NCBI GenBank assembly: GCA_023515745.1
Contig: JALECJ010000257.1
Span: 622,687-686,686 of the forward strand
DNA length: 64,000 bases
Direction of reading: 5' to 3'
Source: Amoeboaphelidium protococcarum
Lineage: Eukaryota; Aphelidiomycota; Aphelidea
Shown: positions 48,414 through 59,171 of the stretch, in pieces
How positions within the stretch are numbered: position 1 is the stretch's first letter
Layout of the letters: every line of letters starts with the position of its first letter
Program-made: the position numbers and the translations under genes
The notes under the pieces: model-generated
What the model saw: only the letters and a program-made list of their open reading frames with translations
What the model was told of the DNA's origin: nothing
Databases searched by the model: none

Positions 48414-49376
48414 TTAGATTAAATTTGATATCTAGACAGTAAGCGCAGATTTGGAGATTGAGGCCAATTGGGAGGGGTATAAGTTAGAGTACGAAGCGTA
48501 TGGAAAATCTAGATAGTAAATACAAGAGTCAATAGACGCGAAGTGTAAGTTTATATGCAGCGATAAAGATCACCACCCTAAGTTTGTGGCAGCACGTATC
48601 GCGTATTGTAAAGACAGACTCTAATTTCATGTGTATGTATGTATGTGTAGCCGATTACTTGGAAGAGTTTAGCTGTGACATTCGCCATTGCTAGCGCTGG
48701 ATTGTACTATCTGCAGCAGGAGAAGAATGCGCTGATGAAGTAGAAAGCCCAGCGAGAGGCAGAGAAGCGTGGAATCTAGCATGGACAAGTCAAAGTTGGA
48801 GGGCCTTTCTCGCTCATTGATGCCAAATCTGGGAAAGCTGTGACCGAAAAGGATTTCCAAGGCAAGTTTATGCTGATGTATTTTGGATTCACCAACTGTC
48901 CGGATGTGTGCCCTGATGAGTTGGAGAAGATGGCGCGTGCTATCGAGAAAGTTGATAGTGTTTCCCTTGCTGGATCTTAAATCTAAAAGAAGACAGAAGG
49001 TACCTAAAGCGTCGGCGATATGATCGCTCCCATATTTATCAGCGTAGATCCGAAGCGTGATACTCCAGAGGTGGTCAAGAAGTACCTGGAAGAGTTTAGT
49101 CCGCGATTTGTCGGCCTAACCGGCGAGGACGCTGAGATAGACAAGGTTGCCAAGTCTTACAGAATCTACGTGTCCAAAGGTGATCCAATCCCTAATCCTA
49201 ACGGAAAGGGCGAAGATGACTATCTCGTAGACCACAGCATATTCTTCTTCTTGATGGACCCCAATGGTGCGTTCGTTGACTTTTACGGACGCAATGCCAC
49301 TGCTGATGAGATTGCCGATAAACTGGTGAAGCGCGTTAGAGAATGGAAACTGCATAAAGACTCTAATAGACTATGA
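48410..49376 (+). CDS. SCO1: Cytochrome c oxidase copper chaperone SCO1
   Basis: Exons 48410-48544 and 48651-49376 with a 106-nt intron containing (GTAT)n; 286 residues. The N-terminus is an Arg-rich mitochondrial presequence ([19 protein letters not shown]), then a membrane anchor (LAVTFAIASAGLYYL) and a thioredoxin-like domain with the copper site: YFGFTNCPDVCPDE (both Cys), PIFISVDPKRDTPE, and the distal His in DYLVDHSIFFFLMDP. It delivers copper to the CuA site of COX2 in the intermembrane space. The insert between the strands contains an extra KKTEG stretch. Confidence 0.95.
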
Positions 49377-49922
49377 AATTTTATTTATTTTATTGCGTAT
49401 ACTATATTCCCCTCCTCCTTACAAGTAATTCTTGCTTTTGTTTTTACTGAATCATCTCCAGTATCTTCGTATCAGTCTTTTAGAGCATTCGCTCTTGCCC
49501 AGAATTGCTAAGGGCCCAGTGTGAGAAGAAGGCAGTGTAAATTCATAAAGTATTGACTCGAATTATTAAATTGAGTTGCATTAACATGATACAAGTCCTC
49601 AAAGAAACTATTTCAGCTCAGGCTGACTTGAGAAATGACCATCATTCCTTTATATCGCTTCTTCTTCTTATTTGTCGTTTTTTTCTCAGAACGAACAAAT
49701 TAAAGTACGACCATCTCCTCCATTCGTTCGTTCAAAGGACTTTTGCGTTGACCATAAGTGATCAAAGCGCGCGCGAGAAAAGCCCGACCTTAACCGTCGA
49801 TTAAATCTCAAAATCTTTTCCTTGCCAGATTGCCTGTAATTTGCTTTAGCTTGTAGTGTCAAGTAAGAATAGTATCATTTTATCCACAGATATCCAGATA
49901 AAAGATATTAAATAAACAAAAA
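49377..49922. other. Intergenic, SCO1 to eL6
   Basis: About 545 bp. On the minus strand around 49395-49530 a TGA-free stretch (ERMLQKTDTKILEMIQQKQK...) could be a small exon, but no start or partner exon was found. The 3' half holds the eL6 promoter, with a CGCGCGCG-like patch near 49770. Confidence 0.4.
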
Positions 49923-50681
49923 ATGGTGTCCGCATCTAGAAACGAATTACTGCCTGGCGGAGTGGAACGCTATTCACGTACTGCAATGTACAAGCGCCGT
50001 GGAATGTATAAGAGAACTATTGAGAAGAAATTGCCACAGGTACAGGATGAGTAGACTCCTAAGCCAGCTGCGAGGAAGGTGAACACCACCAATGATAAGA
50101 CTGGAAATCGCGTAGTCGCTGCTGAGAGACTGCCAAAGTATTATCCTGTGGAATCAGCCACTCAGGCAAAGTCATCGCGTAAGACCAAGAAGCAGCCAAA
50201 GGCTCGTCTGAATGCTGCCATCACTCCTGGTACAGTATTGATCTTATTGACCGGTCGCTTCCGTGGTAAGAGAGTTGTATTTTTGAAATAGTTGGACAGC
50301 GGACTTTTGCTAGTCACTGGCCCATTCAAGGTTAACGGTGTGCCATTGAGACGCGTCAACCAGGCTTATGTCATTCCAACTAGCACCAAGATTGACGCTG
50401 CCGAGGCTGTCAAGGCTGCCGCTGATGTTACTGATGCTCTGTTCACAAAGGTAACTGACAAGTAGGCTGACCAGAAGAAGAAGGGCAAGAAGGATGCTGA
50501 TGCTCTGTTCGATGGCAAGAAGAAGGAAAAGACTCCATTAGATTAGGCGTTTGTCAGCTTGTAGAAAAAGGTTGATTCCGCCCTGGTGCCTGTTGTTAAG
50601 AACACTCCGCTGTTGAAAGGATACTTGTCTTCACTGTTCTCTTTGAAGAGCAATGACAGGCCTCACTTGCTGAAATTCTGA
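49923..50681 (+). CDS. RPL6: 60S ribosomal protein eL6
   Basis: 252 residues, unspliced. LPKYYPVE, then [20 protein letters not shown] and [20 protein letters not shown] are diagnostic of eL6, and the C-terminal Lys-rich helices end in [13 protein letters not shown]. Gln codons include TAG at conserved sites (VVFLKQLDSG), so even a highly expressed housekeeping gene uses the reassigned codon. The end is 120 bp from the convergent unknown gene. Confidence 0.96.
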
Positions 50682-50801
50682 TTTCATCTCTGTCATGAAG
50701 ACCGATGAGTTTATAAAGTATTTCAATCAATCTATATCTTGCAATTTAATGATTATTCATTAGCAATATCACTTATGCCACTCATAATAATGCTACTTGT
50801 T

Positions 50802-51227
50802 TCAGAGTCTGAATTTCAAATCTAGCTTCCTACTTATAAACTCCAGAAATGCGACGGTCGGAGATGTCTAGCCCTTCTCCATTTCTTGCAGTATTCGATT
50901 TCGCCACTGATTATAAGTCGCCAGTTTAAACAGCTCCAATCGCGCCTCTCTTGCAAGTTCATATTATTATCGCCGCTAGGCATAAGTCATTGCTTTCTTT
51001 GCCTTTTAAGCCTACGCCTTTTCTTTGGCAGAATCTTGACTCTACTCTTCTGATGTTGATGCAGGTATCCCATATAGTCTATACAGCTCTCGCTTCCTTC
51101 TCTCTTGCGCAATCTTGGATGGTATCAGTGTGATATACGACCGTTCATCATCTTCATCTAGATATAAATCTACCAGCTCCATGTCATCCTCTTAGTGTGA
51201 TTGTTTCAGACTGTTACAAAGCCGCAT
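50802..51227 (-). CDS. Unknown charged protein with SUZ-like motif
   Basis: 141 residues from ATG 51225-51227 (126 from the second ATG, MELVDLYLDEDDERS). Highly charged and helical. The segment MTYAQRRQQYELAREARLEL resembles the SUZ RNA-binding motif (ERxxxYxxARxRIF), but this is weak. No orthologue recognised. Supported mainly by an intact frame containing several TAA/TAG Gln codons and a non-repetitive composition. Confidence 0.5.
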
Positions 51228-51720
51228 TTTGATAAACTCGGAAGACTATAATCTTTACTTCCTGGCTCAAACTAATGAGAAATAATCCCTTAAGTACTGT
51301 GTAAAGTATAAAAAATGGGGTGCGCAAAGTCGTGATATGATCTGGTGATTGTATCACGTTATGGCAAGAACGTGATTTCAACGTCGTGTTTCTCTGGTGC
51401 TCCCTTATCAACCACTCAATCTAAAGCAATTTGTGGTACAAAGTAATCGCTTGCCGTCGAGGATAGGACATGGAGTTACCTACCATAGAATGACGTCTTT
51501 ATAAAGAATATATGAATATTGCTATGTCGTGTTTGGCAAGTAAGAATATGATCTGGCCAAGATATCAATCAACGCAACATCAGTGCAATGGCCAATCAGA
51601 ACTAAATCGAAAATGAGATCTGTATTATTAATTTATCAATACCTTATGAGTTGATAATTTTATTTTATCTTACTACAACAATAAATAACTCTTGCACTAA
51701 AAATATTTGATACTTTTAAT
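51228..51720. promoter_or_regulatory. Divergent intergenic region
   Basis: 493 bp between the unknown gene and the GPI protein. MGCAKS at 51314 would look like a myristoylation start but meets TGA after six codons. A small inverted repeat CGTGATA...TATCACG lies at about 51331-51358. Confidence 0.4.
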
Positions 51721-52230
51721 ATGAAATTCTTAGCCTTTGGTATTTCTCTGCTGTTATCTACCAACGTACGCGTCAATGCGTACAATATTCTGTCGGAAGA
51801 TCCAGCCTTCTTGGAGACTACTTGCCAGAACAATATTGCGCAGTGTGACACTTTCTGTAAGCCAGAAGGCACGGTGAAGAATGTGTGCGACTCCTCTTCA
51901 ATGTAGTGGGAGTGTGTTTGTAAGGGTAATCAAGTCCCACCTGACACCAAGATTACGTTCCCTGTGGCTTATGAAATCTGCTCTGGAAACTACAAGGAGT
52001 GTGCTGCCAAGTGTGTGAGTGACTAAGCGTGCTAGGATCGTTGTGGACAACAGTTCAAGTGTGACAACATCACTCCGACTTCAAACTCCACCAGCCCAGC
52101 TGATGTTCCATCTCCATCATCGTCTACAAAGAAGAAGTCTCCAAGTCCAGAGGATTATCAAAATGCTGCCACGGCTCTATCTGTCGCGTATCTCTCCGCT
52201 GCTGTGATGCCTATTTTGGCTATATTGTGA
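51721..52230 (+). CDS. Cys-rich secreted GPI-anchored protein
   Basis: 169 residues. Signal peptide (MKFLAFGISLLLSTNVRVNA), then a compact domain with about 14 Cys (TCQNNIAQCDTFC; WECVCKGNQVPPDT; ICSGNYKECAAKCVSDQAC), a Ser/Pro/Thr-rich stalk and a C-terminal hydrophobic tail (ALSVAYLSAAVMPILAIL) ending at TGA, as in GPI-anchored proteins. The Cys spacing and W-x-C-x-C centre resemble a family of small GPI-anchored cell-surface proteins in filamentous fungi (DUF7707-like; from memory). Function unknown, likely surface or cell-wall. Confidence 0.75.
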
Positions 52231-52231
52231 T

Positions 52232-52267
52232 TTTAGCTGTGATCTTAACTTTAGCTGTGATCTTAAC
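52232..52267 (+). repeat. Two perfect 18-bp tandem copies
   Basis: TTTAGCTGTGATCTTAAC occurs twice back to back immediately after the stop of the GPI-protein gene, within its 3' UTR. Confidence 0.9.
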
Positions 52268-52651
52268 ATATTGATCATATTTCTCATGATTTTCATCGTT
52301 TCCACATTGTTTTCAGTACTTTGCAGTAGTCACGCTGTAGAGATCACGCTTAACATTGATCTCTGAAGATATCATCCAAAGAGCAATATTAACCAATTCG
52401 CTATAATTTAAAACCGATCAGTACAATCTCTATAACATCTCTCTGTCTTCAATTATACTTTTTAGTAATGGGCTGACTTGTACAGGAATCTCACTAATCG
52501 TTATACACTGAGGTAAACACGGCGTAGAATCTTTGATCGCCATTGTTTTCTTCTTCTCTACGTTTAGAAGTAGAGTATCTTCTTCACTAAACACTCACTC
52601 ACTCACTCACTCACTGGTCTTTAATAAGGAAATATAGTTTTTTATATAGAT
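52268..52651. other. Intergenic, GPI protein to coronin-7
   Basis: About 385 bp, no gene. A (CTCA)n microsatellite at 52590-52614 lies just upstream of the coronin start and may be in its promoter or 5' UTR. Confidence 0.5.
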
Positions 52652-55528
52652 ATGCCGTTTGTTGCCAATGTGTCAAAATATAGAAATGCTGTGGCCAAGC
52701 CTGGCAAGAAGGAAGAGTGGTATTGTGAGTTACCTTCTGTGTACACTGGAAACGATGCATGCAACAGTGTAGAGTCATCTTTGAAATGGCTTGCTTATAG
52801 AACTGGCTCTTCTGGATAGAATGTGTAATTTTTAGATGTTTACAAAGCTGGTAAATATCATGGCATGTCTGATATGGATAGATGTGAGTTTGGCGCCGGT
52901 TGTGGAATTGTAGATTTAAAGTTCTCTCCATTCGACTCAGATGTACTCTTAGCTGGATGTGAAGATTAGAGTATCAGAGTTATTAAAGTGTAAGATAAGC
53001 CAGATGGTAAACCAGAGACTTTGATGAATTCTTGTATCCAAGTTCCTCACAAAGTGGATTGCCTGGAGCATCATCCTTCCTGTGCTAATCTCATCTCTGC
53101 AGGCTGTGATAAAAGTATTCACCTGATCGACTATGGAGTTGGCTCAGTTGTTAGTAGCTGGAATGACCATGGAGATGTTATTTAGAGTACAACGTGGAAA
53201 TCGAATGGTCAACTGTGTGCCTCGGTGTCTAAAGACTGTTTTATGCGTGTATTTGATGTTAGAAAGGATATCAGTGTCGGGAAGGTGAGTTCACACGCTG
53301 GCTCTAAATTGAAAGGCTCTCGTGTGCAGTGGCTTGGCAATAGTAATTATGTTTTATCCACTGGCTTTGGTGCTCAGAGATAGAGAGAGTACGCATTATA
53401 TGATCACCGTAATATGAGTTCCGCTGTGGACAGACAGACGATTCCTGGTAGTTCTGGCACTGCTCTCCTGCTTCCCGTCTTTGATGTGGATACTAATATC
53501 ATTTACATGGTATCGAGAGGTGAAACTAGTCTGAGATGGCTGGAATTTAATAGTTTGGTGACTAGCGGTTCTATGCTATCTCCTGTACAGTCTGCAATAC
53601 TGCCTGCGTCAGTCTCTGGTGCTTGCTTGTTAAAAAAGAGATCTCTCAACGTAATGGAGGCTGAGATTAATCGCCTGATTTGTGTTTAGGCTAGTGAGGG
53701 TGGTGCGTCTTCTTCTGCTCTGGTTCCCGTTTCGTTTAGTGTCCCTAGAAAGTCTTACAGAGATTTCAGTAGTGATCTATTTGGAAATGGTACAGCTGGC
53801 TCTGATCCATTTTTTTAATCTTATGCGCAGCTTAAAGAGGCCAAATACGATTAAGGTGATGCTACGTATGGTCTCGTACCCACTGTTAGTTTAGATCCTG
53901 CAGATGGATATCTGGTTAGCAGTAGAATTACTAAAACGAAGCAATCTGTATAGTCCGATGAATAACCTCAAGCTAGCAGTGCGGTTAAAAAGGATGATGC
54001 ACCAATGGCACGTTTAAATTTGAAGGATCAGACTGGTGGAAAAGAAAGTCCACTCCAAAGTCCATCGAGTGAAAGCAACACTTCTCGCAGAGCCAGCAAC
54101 ACTCCACTGGCTCTGTAAAATGTTAGAAAATCTACTTATCGTTACATTTTGGGTACTACATAGCATTAGTCCAAGAATTTTGAGAATGTTCAAAGTTTGA
54201 ATATTTTGCCTGGAGAGAGCGATATGTTGCACTCCAATAGTAAATATCTGGCATATCCAATAATGGGAGCAGGTGGAAGAGTTGTAGTGTTACCCACCAG
54301 TAAGCCGGGTCGCTTGCCTCCAGTTACTCCTTGTGTTATAAATGGAGTTGATCTGCTGGACTTGTCTTTGAGTCGTTTGTAGCCTGATCTATTGTTAACT
54401 GGTTGTGAAGATGGTAAAGTTCGTGTGTGGAAGTTGCCAGAGGACGGCACGACGAAAAAGGATTTAACTGAGCCATTTGTATCTCTAAGTGGTCATCAGA
54501 ATCGTGTAAACATTGTCAAGTTCCATCCTTATGTTAGTAATTTAGCCATCTCGGCCGAGGCCTAGGGAATGAGCACTCAGACCTCCATCAAGTTGTGGGA
54601 TATTAATGCTGGTCGAAATTTGAATACTCTATCGTGCTTCTAGGATGTTGTACAGAGTATTGATGTCAACATGGATGGTTCAGGGACTTTGGCAACTTCC
54701 TGTAAAGACAAACTGGTTAGATTGATAGATCCTCGTCAGCAAAAGGAATCGGCTGCGTTCCCGGCCCATGAAGGAATCCGTGGAAGCCGTGTGTTCTGGG
54801 TAGATAGTCACCATGTTGCATCCGCTGGATTCGGTCATGGGAGTTAGCGTGAGCTTTCGCTGTTTGATATTCGCAAAGCTAATGTACCCTTATAAGCTTT
54901 GTAGTTTGATGTATCGCCTGCGATATATGTCCCTCATTTTGATGCTGATACCTCTGTTGTCTATCTTTGCGGAAGGGGTGATACCAGCATTCAGCCAGTG
55001 GACATTACTCTATCTCATCCAACTGAACCTTTATACGCATTGCCTAAATTCGAGTCTGTAGGTGCCACAATTCAGTAGGGCACATCTTTCTGCTCAAAGA
55101 AATATTTGGATGCGAAGAATATAGAGTTTGGTCGTTGTTATCGTCTTACTCTGGATAAAATCGAGACTATCAGCTTCTCAATGCCAAGAAACAGAAAGGA
55201 GTACTTCCAAGATGACATTTTCCCAGTGACTATTGATGATGAATTGGCGACAATGTCTGCTGATGAATGGATATCAAAGTCAAAAGACGTTGCCCCAAGT
55301 AAGGGCTTGAATTTACAACCGGCTGGAATGACTCCGTTGTCTGAAGCTCCGGTAGAACAGAGACGACCATCAAAGTATGTTTTGGAGACTGGGGAAAGAC
55401 CGTTGACTGACTCTCAGAAGCAGGAGAAGTTTTTGACTGGCATGTTCAAGAATGCTAAAGACGAAATTGATAATACACCTCTGGTTCAAGATAAGATGGA
55501 GGGTGTGGATGAGAGTGAATGGGATTGA
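52652..55528 (+). CDS. CORO7: Coronin-7 (tandem-propeller coronin)
   Basis: 958 residues, one exon. Two complete coronin beta-propellers are joined in one chain: the first (MPFVANVSKYRNAVAKPG..., LKFSPFDSDVLLAGCEDQSI, STGFGAQRQREYALYD) and the second from about residue 500 (LLLTGCEDGKVRVWKLPED, ASAGFGHGSQRELSLFD, YLCGRGDTSI). A C-terminal tail with an acidic Trp end (VDESEWD) matches the Arp2/3-binding CA-type motif of coronin-7. There is no coiled coil, as expected for the long coronins. Roles in Golgi traffic and actin are from the family. Confidence 0.95.
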
Positions 55529-56119
55529 ATAAATTTTGCTAGTTTACAACCACTGTGTGAGTTCTTTCATGTGAAGTTTATCCTTCAAAACGGAGCAATT
55601 GTTGAGTTGGACTAACCGCGCAATATCTTTCTAATATCCCGAACAATTCATGTGCAACCTTAATGGCTTAGCGGTCAGAAAGACGCGCGTTCAAGTCCGG
55701 CTGGCAACAGTTGTAACCGAAAGGGGACTTTAAAGCGGGATATTGGCTTCTCCTGGCAGATTCATTCAATTTGCCACTTGGTGTTGACAAGCACGGAGTG
55801 ACCAGCAGTATTCTGAGAGTAATCTCGAGCAACTCGGGTCTTGAAAAATTGGGGAACGGTTCAGGCAGGCAACTGCGCAGACAGAACCAATTGCTCTGAT
55901 GCTTGTGTTGACATCACAGTGGATCCCAAATTGGAGGCTTTCTCCAAGGCACAGCCCATAAACTTTTTTTATATTTTGACAGTTTGCAAAGACTATTTTA
56001 AGATGCGTTCCAAAAGATTTTTATACAAAACAAGTGAGAAGCGCGCGGCGCGAAAAATATATTTGAACTTGATACTTTGTATCATTATTATTATCATTCG
56101 AGTATGTTAACACTTGTTA
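55529..56119. other. Gene-poor region with tRNA-like piece
   Basis: About 590 bp, GC-richer than other spacers between 55660 and 55960. No ORF with family resemblance; a frame at 55841-56110 looks random. Contains the A/B-box-like element listed separately; could host a Pol III transcript or a SINE-like relic. Confidence 0.4.
55652..55711 (+). ncRNA. Degenerate tRNA-like element (A and B boxes)
   Basis: TGGCTTAGCGG (55664-55674) matches a Pol III A box and GTTCAAGTCC (55689-55698) a B box, followed by CGGCTGGCAACA. Only 14 nt separate the boxes, so there is no room for an anticodon arm, and the acceptor, D and T stems do not pair well. Not a functional tRNA as it stands; possibly a relic or the head of a tRNA-derived repeat. 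Confidence 0.3.
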
Positions 56120-56335
56120 TCATTCTTCATCTGTAGTAATTACATCTTTAAATGTACCGGTTTAGAGTTCAACAATTATAGAGTCCTCAGAATCAGAGTT
56201 GTCGCTAGTTTCATAACGTTAAGTCAGATCTTCTCAATTTGAAATTGAGTCGGCAGTTGAATAGATATAATCACGCGTACTATCAATTTTATATTCATTA
56301 CCATCGTTTTTACGCGGTTATTATTTGCGAGCCAT
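56120..56335 (-). CDS. Possible small acidic protein
   Basis: From ATG 56333-56335 (MARKQQPRKNDGNEYKID...) to TGA 56120-56122 (...VITTDEE). One in-frame TGA inside is removed if a 51-nt GT-AG segment is spliced (joining KID to LTQRYETSDNSDSEDS). About 55 residues, charged, no family. Weak. Confidence 0.25.
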
Positions 56336-56861
56336 TTTTCTGAGGCGGATTCTTTTTCATTGTCTACTTCATCATATCATCGTAAGAATCGTAGTCTAAT
56401 TGTTATTTTACAGCAATGGAGGTCGGAGTGTTACTTCATTTGGGGATAAATTCAAAGGACTGGTATTGGCGATTGAGACCATTATCACTTACTCCCTTGC
56501 AGTACCCAGTCATTGTCGTCACCATTGTCATTGTAAGATAGGGCGCCTTATTGCGAATGACTACGGAGGAATTATTTATTATTGAAATTTTTTATTAAAG
56601 ATATTTTCTTTTCCTTGTCCATAAATTACATAGTAGACAACTAAATATGTATCTGTTCAGTGTGGCATGGAGCAACGACCGTTCCGACAACAGTAACATG
56701 TAAGTAGTACCTGAATGGTACATCATTCAATTCTACTCTTGAAAACACATTTATCACACACTATTATGTCAATCTACAATAATGCACGATAGAATTGAAG
56801 CCTTCAATTCACTTATTAAGTGTTTTATCTTACAGCATAAATGTGTAGTACGCGTTCATAG
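56336..56861. other. Intergenic, no supported gene
   Basis: About 525 bp. TGA-free stretches on the minus strand just above 56335 (KESASEKWLANNN) might extend the small gene 5', but I could not model it. Confidence 0.35.
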
Positions 56862-57880
56862 TCACTCTTGTTTATTTAACGCCATCTCATAGTCCCTATC
56901 AAACTATATCAAATTTAAAATCAGAGTCGCCGCCGGGGAATATTTAAACGTAATGCATCGGAGCGTAAAATGGCTCACTTATCGCAACACGCTAAGATCT
57001 GAAATTGGATCGGAGTCGCCCTGATAAAGGTATTCTGCAAACTATCTTTCCGCATCTAATTAGTACTCACCATCGACTTTAATGGAATCAATGCAGCAAT
57101 TAAAGGTACGGAAGTTATATCGCGTTTGAGAAGCATTAACACTTGAGTCAAATTTTAAACAGAATCTCTTGTCTAGTGATGAAGTTCTTAAATCCTTGAC
57201 CTGCATGAATATTCTATAGAATGAGCTTCTATCAATGATCATATTCTAAAGTAGGCACAAAGTATCTTAACTCAAATCGGGATAATTCTTCATCCAGATA
57301 TCCACAGCAAACTCAAGCACATAGAAATAAAGTTACGCATTTCTCGGCTCTGCATCGTCCTCTGCATATATTTGACCTGATACGGTACACGGTAAGTGTA
57401 TTTACCTTCAACACTTGATGATATCTCTCTTTCAATCATACAAAAAATTGTAGATACGGATACGGTACTCTTTAGATTATTAGGATTGGCCCATTACTAA
57501 ATCGCGGTAATATACAAACGGTAGTCTTAAGTATTGCAATGCAACAGCACATTACCACAGCAGATGGTTCCATTACCATTATTTCTAACTTCCTCAGCAA
57601 AATGACGAGCCCAAAATGCCAAGCATTTATATTCCAAGTCGAAAATCGGCGCATGATGTAGATCATCCTCATTGAGTATCCTTCTTGCGATGTTGAGTAA
57701 ATCAACTTCATCGTCAACACTAGAAACCTCACTATCTAAATTGCTTTCGATATTGTGAAGAACAAAAAGTCGCACCTTAGATTTGATTGCGACGGCCGTT
57801 TGAACATACTTCTTTAATTCACCAAGGGGTAATTACAATTTCAACTTTGACGCGTAAATTTTGCAATATAATACAACACA
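56862..57880 (-). CDS. Unknown spliced protein (5' end unresolved)
   Basis: Exon B (56862-57376) and exon A (57406 to at most 57880) read as one protein if a 29-nt GT-AG segment (57377-57405) is spliced: ...REISSSVEG/QIYAEDDAEPRN... to MALNKQE and TGA. About 320 residues, mixed helical (ADLLNIARRI-like, CLAFWARHFAEEV, FAVDIWMKNYPDL). The short motif CLAFWARHFAEEV recalls the end of BTB domains, but this is too weak for a name. No ATG is found in exon A, so at least one upstream exon is missing; MNHLENT at 57967 is a candidate with further short introns. Confidence 0.45.
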
Positions 57881-58227
57881 TCAGAGTTAACACTACCATA
57901 TTTGAGCTTGTCGTGAAATCTCCTATAAGGCAATCATAAAAATTTACGTGTTTTCCAAGTGGTTCATGTAGGCGTCAATTTTTGTGCATGTGAGAGAGTT
58001 GAGTATGTTCCCGTAGGCGTAATGACATGAAATTTGGCATGGCTATTTTAGAGCACGTTCTAAGACTAGTGGCGGTTGTAGAACAAAATAATATCAACAT
58101 GTGCTAAAATGACACGAAGAAGATAAGAAATGAGAATAAAAGAACCCAGTCTGAAATGTCCTATGATGGGCAATTAAAAAGCTAGATGTAATCGTTTGAT
58201 TTCGATCACGTTATTTATATTAATATC
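57881..58227. other. Spacer and possible 5' exon of unknown gene
   Basis: About 350 bp. ATG 57965-57967 on the minus strand could start the neighbouring unknown gene. Otherwise nothing seen. Confidence 0.3.
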
Positions 58228-59058
58228 TCAACGGAAGTAGAACGTATCATGTACACTGCGAACTTTTTACGCAACAATATCACCCTGCAACAGCTTCTCC
58301 CAGGCTTTAGAATCGAGAAGGAGTCGGTTTATCCATATTAATTTCTCGGTTAAAGGGTCATCCATCTGCAAATTGCGCCAAAAGTCAATGCGGTCAACCG
58401 AGCAAAAGGGATTAGACTAGATATTGATAAACTTTACTTGAGAAATTACAGCCAAGTCTTTCAACACACGAGGGGTATCGTCCCAATACTTGTCCATGCC
58501 ATGAATTTCATTAAAGCTCAGATCAACGACACTGTTCTGTGATAACTTACCAATGTCTTTGAGATGAATGACAAATTTCAGAGCAATACTCAAATCAGCT
58601 GATGATAAGTCGTTGCGTGACAGATCAATCTTTTGAATTGCGACTGTGTCTTTCAGTAGACCTTTTACAAACTCAAAGTCTTCAAATTGCGTTAAAGAAA
58701 TCTTGTTTGGCGCAACAGAGGAGTCTTTATCACGCGACAATAAACGACCACTGGCATTTAAAACACCATCTTGAACTAGAATACACTGACTCTCTGCTTT
58801 CGCTTACTTACGCTCATTAATCTTCCTTTACCAAGCTTCTTCCACTTTAGGACGTAGAACATTCTCCACAAAAAGACTCATTATAATTCGATGTTGCAAT
58901 GGAGTTTTGTCGGCCAAAGTATCAAGATCCACATTCAGGAACATTTCAACATTGGAAGAGCCTATGTATGCGGCTAAAGGCTTATACAATTCATAGCTCT
59001 CAGAATCAAGACTTTGCAATATACTTTGTCGCCCAGTAGTTGTCTATTGTGCAGTCAT
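58228..59058 (-). CDS. Small leucine-rich-repeat protein
   Basis: 276 residues, unspliced. An N-terminal helical region is followed by LRR-like units (IQKIDLSRNDLSSADLSIAL; NSVVDLSFNEIHGMDKYW; VKFINIQSNPFCSVDRIDFW) with the LRR-cap-like ending. No orthologue recognised; such proteins are protein-interaction adaptors, including many axonemal ones, but assignment is not possible from this. Confidence 0.65.
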
Positions 59059-59171
59059 TTCGTTGTCGCGTCAGATATTAATGCGTCTTTTTTATCAGAA
59101 TTTTCTAAATCAATAATAAAAAATAGATACAGTAGTGTAATCTATAAAAACAGTGAGTTTTATATTCATGA

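Noticed and set aside
51314-51334. MGCAKS start suggesting an N-myristoylated protein
   Set aside because: TGA follows after six codons and no splice rescues it.
55652-55711. Functional tRNA gene
   Set aside because: A and B boxes are too close, no anticodon arm, and stems do not pair.
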